Origin: Notolepis coatsorum | Taxonomy: Eukaryota > Chordata > Actinopteri > Aulopiformes > Paralepididae | Length of the DNA: 64,000 bases | Direction of reading: 5' to 3' | Assembly (NCBI GenBank): GCA_963971535.1 | Contig: OZ020601.1 | Location: 23,307,335-23,371,334 of the forward strand | In this document: in pieces, positions 1 to 56,900 of the stretch | Numbering within the stretch: position 1 is the first letter of the stretch | Layout: every line of letters starts with the position of its first letter | The notes under the pieces: generated by a model | Told to the model about the DNA's origin: nothing | The model's input: only the letters and a program-made list of their open reading frames with translations | The model's database searches: none | Made by a program: the position numbers and the translations under genes

Positions 1-444
1 AAATAAGTCCTTCCAAATATCATGATGATTATTTGTGTCCCTATTTTAACTGGTGGTTAGTGGTGAATAGTAAATGGTAAACACAGACAGCGGATGCAAG
101 ATGCCAACCTTCTCATTGAGAGCAGTTAGAGGTTAAGAGTTTTGCTCAAGGACACTCAGACACGCTGCCAGGAGGAGTTTGAATCAAACAATGAAACAAC
201 ATCCCTTTTAAAAGAAGATCAGATGAATGACATTCCGAGTTTAATTAAAATGCCAATATGTTTCTAAGACCCTAAACATGGCAAATCTGTTGCTCAATCA
301 AATATGCCTCCTATACTTTTACTGGCATAAGAAATTTTACTCCATTAATTTGGTAGAGTCCCAGGTCTGCTTATGTCCCCAGAGCTGGTGATGGAGGTAG
401 CTATAGGGAGCTCCACGCCTCCTCCACATCTCCGGTAACGTTAC
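1..444. other. dop1a intron with a decayed tRNA-SINE-like segment
   Basis: Bases about 55-190 resemble, on the minus strand, the SINE family at 43,850-44,102: shared words are aaatggtaaa, gccaacc, ggttaag and gctcaaggacac. Poorly preserved, and no target duplication was seen. The remainder holds nothing I recognise. Confidence 0.4.
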
Positions 445-45010
<44,566 letters not shown>

Positions 45011-46878
45011 TCTCCTGGGTGATTGTTCTGCTACTGCGCAACGCCAGGCTCACGTACACACATCACACCTGCAGCCCCTGGACGGGAAGGAGAGATGGAG
45101 CAAACATGTGATGGAGGGAGAGAGAGAGAGAATATTATTTAAATGTATGTTCACTCCACCTGTGTGTCATGGCCTCTCATAGATCAGATATGAAAGCTTA
45201 ATTATGAATCCTACAAATGTGTCCCTTTAACTACAAAATCAATCCAGATCAACAATGATGGAGGAGTCCAAATCCTGCCGGTGAGTAGATGGCGCTGTTT
45301 GTTGTTGTTTATTACTGTTTAATGAGGTAGCGGTGGCCAAAATGTTAGAGAAGTGGGCTCGTGACTGCGAAGTCGCCGGTTCGAGCCCCCTGATCTTCAG
45401 ACCAAAAAAATAGATAACAATTTCCTGTCTGTGCGTTCAGTAGAAAGCTATCCGGCTACAAGCTAGCCTAGCTTAGCACAAATGAATGGAAGCGGATGCG
45501 GACCACTAGCCTAGCTGTTGGCTAAAAACACCCCTCCCAGAGCTTTAAGGTAGGCTAGTGATCTGTATCTGCATAGCATTGCTGCAGAAGAGAGCACCCA
45601 TGTTCAGGGAACCTACTGTACCCTGGGTAAAGAGAAGAGAGAAAAACATGTCATATAAATCAGGAAGAGCAAAGTCTGGCAGGGAGCAACAGTAAATAAG
45701 CAGCCTTTATGGCGCTGGAGGAGAAGATAAAAGACAGCCGTGCTGAGTTGGATGCTGGGGCGGGAGAGAGGAAGACAAAGGGATAATCAACTGAGTCAGA
45801 ATGCTGCTGTTGTACTCAGCAGCACTACAATGAAATGCTTTCACTAAAAAAAGAAAAAACTGATTTTCACAACATGTTAATCCGGACAGAGGAAGATAAC
45901 TTCCTATCGCTGATCAGCGGGGGAGGGATGAGCTTCACAATCGCATCATCATATGACTGACAGCCCAGTCAGCGCTTGTTTTAAAGACACCCGGTGGCCT
46001 CCCAGTCACATGACGGGGCAGAGAACGACAAAAATGTGAAGTACTGCTATAATGGAGAGTAATCGAGTGGACCCGCCTCTAAACTTGACAGCAGAGAAGC
46101 AAGTGTTTTTTTCCCCACTTGTTGACAGCCATTTTAGACATAACTACATCACCCAGTCTAAGTGTGGCGGGTGGCACCGCCACATAAGGATTCCCACCTA
46201 ATTGTAGCCTACATAATGTGCAGTCCAATAAAACTGCTACTTTTATGTCAATATTTTTGCAAAGAAAATATTTTTTGCATCGATGTTTAAGGTGATGTTG
46301 TGACAACCGTTACATATGACATTACAAATGCAATAGGGATTTAAAGGATTATCTGCAGTGTAGTTTGGATGTTGTTGAAGTACTTAAATTCAAAGTAGTT
46401 TGTTTGAAAAACTAAATATGTGAGAGTAGTTAAGATCTAGTTGAATAAACTGCAGTTAAGAGTAGCTTCCTCAACACTGCTTATATGTAATATAATAGTT
46501 TGATAAACTAGTCGTTTCCACAACACCACTTCCATGTAATAAGTGAGCCAACACGTATCATTCTCCAGACAGTCTCCTCCCCACGTATGTATATATTCTC
46601 TCCCCACCATATGTATATTCTCTCCCACCCACCCACCCACTCCTAATGTACAGTCTCCTCCCCACCGTATGTATATATTCTCTCCCCACCGTATGTATAT
46701 TTCTCTCTCACCCACCCACCCCCTCCTAATGTACAGTCAGGATCTATGGGTAACAGTACTGTATATTTGCATATCGTATATGTCACAAATGTAACAGTAC
46801 TATATACCTGTATGTCATGTATGTCGCTATGCCATAAATGTCATGATGTCATGTATGTTGTGTATGTCATAAATGTCA
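45011..46878. other. Upstream of dop1a coding exon 1: leader intron with SINE fragment and repeats
   Basis: A tRNA-like SINE head lies at 45,325-45,405 (ggtagcggtggccaaaatgt, B box ggttcgagccc). At 46,560-46,735 a tctccccaccgtatgtatat repeat has about four copies. Nothing else recognised. Confidence 0.6.
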
Positions 46879-47030
46879 CTATGAATTGAAAATGGGGGAC
46901 CCTGATGTAAACAAGACAAACGTCTTTCTGTGGTCTGCATCCCCTTAACAATTGTGTGTATTGAGCCGTACTGTATTGTACCCATTCTGCAATCTGTTAA
47001 ATAAAGTTTTCATTCATTCATTATAAAAGC
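46879..47030 (+). mobile_element. Short retroelement 3' end with (ATTC)n tail, copy 1
   Basis: Starts tcactatgaattgaaaatgg, continues atgtaaacaagacaaacgtc and ends gttaaataaagttttcattc. The same start point and sequence appear at 49,010, suggesting a full-length short element. Confidence 0.75.
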
Positions 47031-47271
47031 TTAGCAATCAGCCTGCAAACATGCCAGATCTAGTTACCCTGTAACTGTAGCAAAGATACCTTTGAAACGT
47101 CTCTGTATGAAGTTAACTTGAAATATTTATGAACTGGGCACCGAGTGTGTAGCAGCTGAACTACAACCAGGAGGATCGATGTCGTCACCAGCAGCAGGTG
47201 AAGAGCAGGAAGTGTCATCTGACATATAACATGCCATCCATCCACAGTAGCTAATAACGACAGGCATTGGC

Positions 47272-47395
47272 TATTGATTGATTGATTGATTGAAAACTTT
47301 ATTAACAGATTGCAGAATGGGTACAGTACGGGGATGCAGACCAGAGAAAGACTTTAGTCTTGTTTACATCAGGGTCCCCCATTTTCAATTCATCA
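47272..47395 (-). mobile_element. Same short retroelement, inverted copy
   Basis: Reverse complement of the 46,879 element, with an internal deletion of about 30 bp and an (AATC)n tail. It extends further 5' than the other copies, so they may be truncations of a longer LINE. Confidence 0.75.
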
Positions 47396-47668
47396 TAAAT
47401 ACTATACACAAATGTTAGCAACTTAAACCCCCACATGGTGAAAATCTCACCGGTGAGCCACACAATCAAGACACAACAACACATAAAAACGACTGACAGT
47501 GTGCTGCTGGCAACGCATCGACACCCGTTAACCAACTGTGTAATAACGTCGTTGATGGGAGGAAGTAGGTGTTAGCTAGCTCCTAGCTGAAGGTGTGTAT
47601 GATACCGTTACATGGCGCTAAGAAGCTACCACAAATTATTCGTGGTGTTAATAATACGTGACACTTAC

Positions 47669-47990
47669 CGTCATTGGAAACCGCAAAGCCACTGTCATTG
47701 AAACAGAGCGAGGTCGACGGAATACAAAAAAAGGCTGACAATGTCAATACAGCTGATGGTTAGCTAGCAGGTTGATGCTGAATGATGCTGATGGTGGTGA
47801 TGCGGCCTCCGCTCCCCGGTGTTGTCTGTTGTTTGTTGACACGCACGCACACGAAGCTCAACGGGTAGATAAATATTCGATTGTATTCTACATATTCTCG
47901 CCTATCTGAGTGTATTCTCACTGATTATAATAATCGAACCGACATCTCGACTCTGTAGTGTAGTTCCCCCAAAGGCGGCGGCAGCACAAA
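47669..47990 (-). other. dop1a: Putative dop1a 5' noncoding exon (upstream edge unknown)
   Basis: A strong minus-strand donor (CG|gtaagtg) lies at 47,669/47,668 in GC-richer DNA between the two genes. It is the most convincing donor for a 5' UTR exon spliced to coding exon 1. The right limit given here is nominal: no transcription start can be placed from sequence alone. Confidence 0.4.
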
Positions 47991-48694
47991 GCCCCCAAAA
48001 CAACCCGGTGGCTGACAGCTCCCAGACTGCATTGCAGATTCAGCGAGTAGGGTCCAGCTGCAGCGCCGAAGAATCATCTCAAGGCAAACCTGTGGCAGCC
48101 ATCCTCGACTAAGGATTTGGATAGTCGACTATGATTGGACGAAATTTGCACCCCTGGTATTTAAAAAAAAATTAGGTAGAGGGGGGGGCGATTTTTTTTA
48201 AATACCAGGGATGCAAATTTCGTCCAATCATAGTCGACTATCCAAATCCCCTAACCCCCCCCCCCCGCGACGTCACTCGCCACGCCCCCAATTCTGTCCC
48301 CCGCACACCTAGAGAGAGTTACGCCACTGGGTCAGCCTACTTTCTATAGAAGCAGCTCGGAGGTGCGCTGCTCTCGGGCGCTGCAGCTGGACCCTACTCG
48401 CAGATTCAGCAGCGGTGCTGCTCGCTCTCTCGTCCGTCTCCCTCCCGAGCAGCCAAATAGTTCCTACATGTGTGTGTGGTGTGTTATAGTCTCGACATAT
48501 TCTCGTCTGGTTACCTGTAACGAGTCCCAGTTTTATTTCGCCAAACGGCTGTTTATTTTCCGCATTTAAGCTAACTTAGCTAACATTAGTTAGCCAACGT
48601 TAGCGCACCTTTCTTCGATTTTTTTTCGGCTCAGACCTGCTGCACGTGTAGAAAGGACGCTACACTGTCTCCAGGAGGTGACTCTCTCCCGGGG
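47670..48694. promoter_or_regulatory. Probable bidirectional dop1a/ube3d promoter region
   Basis: Divergent start codons at 45,010 (minus) and 48,695 (plus), with a putative dop1a leader donor at 47,669, place both promoters here. The DNA is richer in GC and CpG than its surroundings. Near 48,268-48,292 there is a CRE-like gacgtcac and GC-box-like cacgcccc. Each arm of the 48,113-48,249 hairpin holds a CCAAT pentamer in opposite orientation. Function is inferred from position and motifs only. Confidence 0.5.
48113..48249. repeat. Near-perfect inverted repeat (58-bp arms, one mismatch) in the intergenic promoter region
   Basis: Arms at 48,113-48,170 and 48,192-48,249 are reverse complements except at one position (cacccc/catccc). 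The spacer is about 21 bp and contains a G run. Each arm includes the palindrome tagtcgacta and gattggacgaaatttgca. It may be a short foldback transposon; no clear target duplication was found. Confidence 0.9.
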
Positions 48695-48777
48695 ATGCTG
48701 GAGATGTCTTCTGACCAGAGAGTCGGGTTGTTCCTGGAGCTCAGGACACTTCTGCACAGCGGCCTCCTAATCGTGGG
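48695..48777 (+). CDS. ube3d: ube3d exon 1 (residues 1-28)
   Basis: Encodes [18 protein letters not shown] to LLIVG, resembling the human RVFLEVRGQLQSALLILG segment. Donor gtaatt at 48,778. The second ATG (48,704) is an alternative start. Confidence 0.88.
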
Positions 48778-51700
48778 GTAATTATTTCGAGAACTGCTCT
48801 TAAACTCGTGTTATTCAAACTAAGCTAATATCGCTAACTCTAGCTAGCTTCTGGTGGAGAAGTGTAGTATTCACAGGCAGGCTAACTTTGGGCTAACTTG
48901 GGGCTATCGTTATGTTAGGCACCTGCTGACTGTATATACCCCTTGTTAAAATAACACGCTGGAATAACTAATTTACACATCTATGTTGCGCATCACGTAG
49001 TCTTCACTATGAATTGAAAATGGGGGACCCGGATGTAAACAAGACAAACGTCTTTCTCTGATCTACATCCCCTTAACAATTGTGTGTATTGAGCCGTACT
49101 GTATTGTACCCATTCTGCAATCTGTTAAATAATGTTTTCATTCATTCATTCATTCATTAGTACAACCAGAACAGAGGCTAAACACTGTTCTGTAGTTAAG
49201 TGACTGCAGTAAGCATGTATTTTCGCCAGATGGCGGTACGCACCACACACCACATTTATAATCTTTATTTATGTCCACATAAATACAATGTCTAAATGAC
49301 ACAAATATCAGTGCAATTGGACATTGTGGGTTATTCTGTTACATTCGTGCCCAAATTGGCAATGGCAACCAAAGTTACACACACACACAGGATGATGAAC
49401 CAGACAAGTAGCATACAGCTCATGGGTATAGATAGCAGTGTCTTCTCCAAATTGCGCGGCTGCCAATAATAGCTGACACTGAGCAATATCTTGCTAACTG
49501 TTTGGCTCTTCCCTTGGGAAGACCGGCCACCAGAAGGCCTCCAACACCCAACTTATGAACATGACCCAGGCTTCCAAATATGAAAACTAAACGTTTACAG
49601 TTGTAGCCCAGTTGTGATATGGTATGCTCTAACATTTGATACACACACACACACACACACCAGCTCTGTTCTCAGTAGGACAGGACAGGCACCACAGCTG
49701 TAGGATCCTAGATCCTTCACTTCCAAACGTGAACATTTCCATACTGTTGATCTGGGACTGTTGTGGATTTCAGCTACTGTCAGCTGTAAGCCTTCTATGC
49801 TGGAGAGGAAGCGAGAAAGGCAGAGGAGATTATGGGAATTCCAAGGGAAGCTGTTTATCTGAATTAAAGATTTTTTGCCTCTAGCTCTTTTAGTCTAAAG
49901 CAGTGCATCTTCTCTCAGCAGTCTGTCCGCTACAGCTACATAACCTCAGTCATTTATTCTCCTTTTAGCTGAGACAGCAGCGTCACAGCACAGCGGGCAG
50001 AGTAGGCTGGTCTCCAGGGTTGCTAGAATAGTTACCTTCGGTAGTGTGATAGTAAAGGGTTAACATTCTGTAGTGTGGCAGTGAAAGGGTTAACCTGCTG
50101 TTGTGTGACAGTGAAAGGGTTAACCGTTTGGTAGTGCGGCAGTGAAAGACAAGGGTTAAAAGCATTGCACATAATGAATAACCCTGAGGTCAAATGATCA
50201 CGGACACGGTTGCCTTTCAAGCCCAGTTTTAAAGGGGACATGTACTATAAATGTCATTTTTCAGTCTCTAGCATTGTATTATAGTAATAGGAGTTAGTAT
50301 CAATGTGTTTTGGTGTCTAAATACCATATTGGCGGATTGCTCTGATTCAGCTCAGATAATTTCCTGCTCCAGTAAATTAGTCCATCCTGATTTGAAAGCC
50401 TGAGTCACGTCATTCAGGCTCTGGGTAGAAGACAGTGATGTGATTGGCTCTGTGGTTGTAGCTAATGCCCGCCCACAATCTACCTAGACTAGACGGCGAG
50501 TGGAAAACCACTTCCTCATACTGCAAGGCAGTGAAACCCGACACCTCTGCATACTCTGGAGGGAGATAGAGAGGGAGAGACAGAGAGAGAGAGGGAGGGA
50601 GGGAGCACTTGGAGGGGGGGGGGGGGGCCTGCCGCGCCACACAGGAGAGGGGAGGAAGGGAGGCCCCCCCCCCACAAGCTGCCGCAGGGAGAGAAAAAAC
50701 TAAAGGAAGAGACGGCCTGTCTTTTTTTTCTCTCTCTCGCACCCCCCCCCCCCCTCTCTCTCTCTCTGTCTACCAGTCGCAGACTGTGTGGACTGACTGT
50801 CACTCAAAGTGCTTATGGGCGGAGCCAGGGCATAACAGCCTGAAATCTTGAAGCTGGAAAATGATGGTTTTGAGTACTTGATTAGAAATATAAAACAATG
50901 CATTTGTCTTCAATAGACTAACAGGAATTGTGTAAAGTTGCCCAAATAGTGCTAGGAATAACTCTGATTACACCCGCACGCGTGAAGCACTGGCGACAGC
51001 AATCACTCCTGTCTGTCTGTCTGTGTGTGTGTGTGTCTGCTCTCTGCATCAGCCATTATAACTCCTACAGTTCTGATTCAAGTTGGAGGAAACTTTGCTC
51101 CTCGAACTATAGGTTGACAGGAGGCCAAGGCTCGGAATTCTTGAGTATCACTTTCACTTGCAGGCTTTGCACACTGGCGCACATGTGTTGGCATCCATGT
51201 CAGTGCCGTTCTATGGGTTACGTTGTGCCCTCTGTTTTCTTCCTAAAAGTTTTGGGATGGACGGTCTATGGTGCTCAGGCAGCTAGACGGTTGCTAGGTC
51301 TTGCGGCTGGTGGGGCTGTCTCCTCTTAGTTGATTAACACATTAACTGCCATGCTTCTATCCATCAATGTATGATCACTGCCACCAGTCTAAGCCTATGG
51401 AGATGTTCACCTTCTTTGCAGGGCTATAACCTTTTAAATTGTATTGCTAAATTGACATTACTATGGCCCATTCAACATCGATTATCTATCGTTCAGGATG
51501 TAGGAACGTTATACTTTTTCATTCATAGATTCATACGAAAATACCGTCTATATAAATATGTTTTTATTGTTTTCTGCAGTAATTCCTAGAACGTGAGTTA
51601 TAGGCATAAACGCATATATAGATTATCAACTGCCGTTTGTTGCCGATACACGTTATATAAAAAAATTCAACTGTACATGATCCTAAACGTTATGACTGAT

Positions 51701-53863
51701 CATGTGCGGATGAACGGGGGGGGGGTGGTCGTTTATAATTCTGTGATCGTCAGTAAATGCTTTATGTAGTATGGGTGATATATTGATCAGAGCAGTTTGC
51801 ATCAATAATAATAAACACTCACGCTGAAAATGACGTCAGCGTCCTCTTACCGTTCGCCGATGAGACTGGAGGAAAAAGATCCCACTTATTTGACGGTGAT
51901 CTCCTAGATCCATTTCCGGTTTGTATAATCATAATAAACGCCCAAATCATATAGATTATTGAGTTATGGCAGCGATCCATATACACGATGTGTGTCTAGA
52001 GTCCTGCAACAATATGTGAGTGCCGGACGCATTTGCCCGGTGCACCGAGATCACAAGAGATCCATTTCCGGTTGTAACTCGCAGATCATCCACCAGGCGG
52101 CAGTATTGAAGCGTTGCAGAGTTGTGCAGGCTCCCACTGCATCAGACCAGGCTCCGTGAGGGCATTCTGAATACCATGGCGAAAAAATGAAATATGATCT
52201 CAATAACGTCGTACGCCGTGGAATGGCAGAATTAGCATGACCTTGAAACATGTTGTACGACGGTTTTGGCGCAGGATGTGTTAAGGGGCGACAGTGGCTC
52301 GGGGGGTAGAGGACTTCGTCTGGCAATCCGGAGGTTCCCGGTTCGATTCCCGCTCCTACCGGGCAGCGTGTCGATGTGTCCTTGAGCAAGACACTTAACC
52401 CCTAATTGCTCCCGATGAGCAGATTGGCACCTTGCATGGTTGTCAGACCCCTGTTGTCGGGGCACCCTGCTGGGGGAGGTCAGACCCCTGTTGTCGGGGC
52501 ACCCTGCTGGGGGAGGCTAGAAGCCTGTTGTCGGGGCACCCTGCCAGGGGAGGCTAGAAGCCTGTTGTCGGGGAACCCTGCCGGGGGAGGTCAGAAGCCT
52601 GTTGTCGGGGAACCCTGCCGGGGGAGGTCAGAAGCCTGTTGTCGGGGAACCCTGCCGGGGGAGGTCAGAAGCCTGTTGTCGGGGCACCCTGCCGGGGGAG
52701 GTCAGAAGCCTGTTGTCGGGGCACCCTGCCGGGGGAGGTCAGAAGCCTGTTGTCGGGGAACCCTGCAGGGGGAGGTCAGAAGCCTGTTGTCGGGGAACCC
52801 TGCAGGGGGAGGTCAGAAGCCTGTTGTCGGGGCACTCTGCCAGGGGGAGGCTAGAAGCCTGTTGTCGGGGCACCCTGCCAGGGGAGGCTAGAGAAGCTCC
52901 CCAGGGTGAGCACTGTCATGTTAAACATCCCTGGGGAGAAGCCTGGCCCTGGGTTGTCTACAGATGGCAGCTCGCCCCAGAAACTCAACATGGCATGATG
53001 TCAGCTTCCCAAGCCTGACAGTAGAGCGGATTATCCCCAACTGCTAATTATAGATTCCCCCTTAAAGGGGCACTTCACCAAAATAAAACAATGCTGATTT
53101 ATTTTGCACATAATATCACACACATTCAAAATCTCTCATCAGTTTTGCACACATTCACTTCGGTTAGACAGTTATTTTGAGTAAATGAGTTTGAATATCT
53201 GGGATATTAAATCATTGTGTTATTATGTTAATAACGGCTCCATGAAATGATAAAGTAACAGTTCCTATAAGACAAGCTATTGCTATTTTTCATCTACATA
53301 ATTTCATGAAGCTGTCATTAACACAACACAAGGATTCAGTGTCACTGGTGGTCGTATTCAAAAGAATACTCGCAATAACTAAATCAATGTGTGCAAAACT
53401 TTTTCAATGTGTAAGATTATGTGCAAAATAAATCTGCGTTAAAGGGGTTAAGTGCCCCTGAGTATGTTTTGGAACCTGTGTTATCCAAGACACCTTGAAC
53501 CTTGGGTAGTGACAGATTCCAGGGTCCATATGAGCGCAGAAACATAATTGTGATTTGATCTGAATGTGTGTGTTCCTATCTGTTCCTCAGGAGAGATGTG
53601 GCTGGGAACCCTCCTGAGGTGCATGTGACGGGGGGAGATTCCTCCCTCAACGTGAGGACGCCCAGAGGCCTGCTACACCTGGAGCTGCCACCAGGGGTCA
53701 GCCTCGAGGAGGGATCCTGCTTGCAAACGGATGGGGGGGGAGGGCCCGGCGGAGAGGAGCTGCATTTCAGGCTGCGTCTCGACGGAAACCACAGACGAAC
53801 AGACCAAGGTATAATTCCCTTCCATGGAGTCACCCACTTGTCATGCACTCGCACAGATGTGCG

Positions 53864-53900
<37 letters not shown>

Positions 53901-56900
53901 ACACACAAAATCTGTGCTTTGATTTCCTGCAAGCCTCTTGTGTTTAAACAAGAGCAAAGTATGTTTGTAATGATCTCAAGAGCCTTATCTCTTCTGTTTT
54001 ATTGGCCGTTGCGTTGAGCCATGGGCAGTAATGTTGATTCACTCCTTTAGTTTAATTTGAATCCACCAGGACATCCATCACAAGTCCACCGTGAGGCAGC
54101 GGCAGTATTGACCTGGGCATCCTAGAAGCCTGACTTTCATTGTAGCCCACAGAAAGATAAAAAAGCCCCCTACTGACCGGGCCTCCATCTCTCAGGGCTT
54201 CCGGTGTTCTTTATGGCATGAGGGAGGTCATTTACCGTGGCACCTGCCGGCGCCGGCACCGAGAGGAAGCCACGGCTGGAGGACAGCCGGGGGAGTTTTC
54301 ACTGACAAATCCAATCAAAAGCAGATTGATCGCCCCGCTTCCCTGCCCAAGTCGCCTTCCTCCCCCAGTATGTTATCGACTTTGTGCTTCTATACTACAA
54401 GGTTAAGACCCTTTTCACAGAGTTTGCCTTGTTTATTTGTTTGTCGTTGATTCCCCTCAGAGGCCGTGGCCGGTGTGATGGAGAGACTCCAGGCTAAGGG
54501 GAGTTATTGCTTCCACTGTCAGGCCTGCGAGACCAGGCTGCTGGAGGACAGGTGAGGAGGGGGATGAGGAGGAGGACAGAGTTGGTTATTTGATGCCCGC
54601 TGTGACCTACTTGGCAGTAGAGGTGATGGCTCAGCACAGTAGCGTTTGAGCGATGGTGAGAGAGGGTGCGCTGACTAGCTGCGGCCATCATCGTGAGTTG
54701 GACGGGTCGGGCGGTGGGTTGGAGCTTAAGAGATCTACTGCAGTTTGGTATTTAAATTTTCTCTGAACCCCAGGGAGTGTTTATGTGGGAAATAAATGCA
54801 CCCCCTGCAGAAGACCCTGATGAGATCAATTTACAATTCCAAATATATTTCCAAATTTAAGAAAAGATATTAAGAATTATTGCCTGCGTTTCTTATTCAT
54901 TCAAAATAAATAAATAAATCCTGTAATAGTATCTTCCCCCCCCCCCCATCGTTCTCTTTCCTAAGGACGTTCAAGCGAGTGCTTCCTCTTCCTAACGGCA
55001 ACTGGAACACCATAGTGGATGACTGGTGCTGCCACCCAGACCCCTTCGTTAAGACGTTGTTGCCCCGAGCAGAGGACTGTTTACTGGGAGATACCTTCCT
55101 CCTCGTAGCCAGAGACGGTGGCTGTGACGACACTCTGACCCAGGAACTGAGCTCTGTCGGCCCAAAAGACACTCAGGACACTCAGGACCCAAAGGTGAGA
55201 GACGGTGGAATGCCTGGTCGCCTGCCTCGTGCCATACAGCAGTCATACAGCAGTCATACAGCAGTCATACAGCAGTCATACAGCAGCTATACAGCAGCTA
55301 TACAGCAGCTATACAGCAGCCATACAGCAGTCATACAGCAGCCATACAGCAGCTATACAGCAGCTATACAGCAGCTATACAGCAGCCATACAGCAGCCAT
55401 ACAGCAGCCATACAGCAGCCATACAGCAGCCATACAGCAACCATACAGCAGCTATACAGCAGCCATACAGCAGCTATACAGCAGTCATACAGCAGTCATA
55501 CAGCAGCTATACAGCAGCTATACAGCAGCTATACAGCAGCCATACAGCAACCATACAGCAGCTATACAGCAGCCATGCAACAGTCATACAGCAGTCATAC
55601 AGCAGCTATACAGCAACCATACAGCAGCCATACAGCAGCCATACAGCAGTCATACAGCAGCTATACAGCAACCATACAGCAGCCATACAGCAGCTATACA
55701 GCAGCTATACAGCAGCCATACAGCAGCTATACAGCAGTCATACAGCAGTCATACAGCAGCCATACAGCAGTCATACAGCAGCCATACAGCAGCCATACAG
55801 CAGCCATACAGCAGCTATACAGCAGCCATACAGCAGCCATACAGCAGCTATACAGCAGTCATACAGCAGCTATACAGCAGCCATACAGCAGTCATACAGC
55901 AGCTATACAGCAGTCATACAGCAGTCATACAGCAGTCATACAGCAGCTATACAGCAGTCATACAGCAGTCATACAGCAGCCATACAGCAGTCATACAGCA
56001 GCTATACAGCAGCCATACAGCAGCCATACAGCAGCTATACAGCAGTCATACAGCAGCTATACAGCAGTCATACAGCAGTCATACAGCAGCTATACAGCAG
56101 CCATACAGCAGTCATACAGCAGCTATACAGCAGCCATACAGCAGTCATACAGCAGCCATACAGCAGTCATACAGCAGCTATACAGCAGTCATACAGCAGT
56201 CATACAGCAGTCATACAGCAGCTATACAGCAGTCGCTCTGATCACATCACCCCTGTCCTCCACGACCTCCACTGGCTTCCAATCAAATACAGGATACATT
56301 TTAAAATACTACTCATCACATTTAAAGCCCTCAACAACCTTGCCCCTCCCTACCTGTCCGACCTCCTCCACCGTCACACGCCCACCCGTCGCCTTAGGTC
56401 TGCAGATGCCAACCTCCTAACACCTCCCATGACCAGGCTCCGGACCTGGGGCGACAGGGCCTTTGCTGCTGCCGCCCCCTCCCTCTGGAATGCCCTCCCC
56501 AGCCATATCCGTGATGCAAACACCCTGACATCTTTTAAATCAGCCCTCAAAACTCACCTTTTCAATCTTGCTTTTGACCTCTAATTCTGTCGGTGTTTTA
56601 TTTTTGTCATGTATTATTTTTGTTCTGTTTTTTGTTTTGCCATAGTTTGTCTCTCCTGCCCATGTAAAGCGTCTTTGAGCACCTGGAAAAGCGCTATATA
56701 AAATAGATGTATTATTATTACAGCAGTCATACAGCAGCTATACAGCAGCCATACAGCAGCCATACAGCAGTCATACAGCAGTCATACAGCAGCCATACAG
56801 CAGCCATACAGCAGCCATGCAACAGTCATACAGCAGTCATACAGCAGCCATACAGCAGCTATACAGCAGCTATACAGCAGCTATACAGCAGTCATACAGC

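Larger units (their letters stand above)
48778..53590 (+). other. ube3d: ube3d intron 1, repeat-filled
   Basis: Holds a LINE/SINE 3'-end repeat at 49,010, a short 30-bp-unit minisatellite at 50,025-50,160, a TTAA element fragment at 50,229-50,965, a full TTAA element at 51,334-52,284, a SINE at 52,285 and a 37-bp minisatellite at 52,437-52,900. The rest (49,160-50,020, 52,900-53,060) shows nothing recognisable. Confidence 0.7.

Noticed and set aside
52406..53018. Gly/Cys-rich repeat frames
   Set aside because: Products of the 37-bp minisatellite, without conserved flanks.
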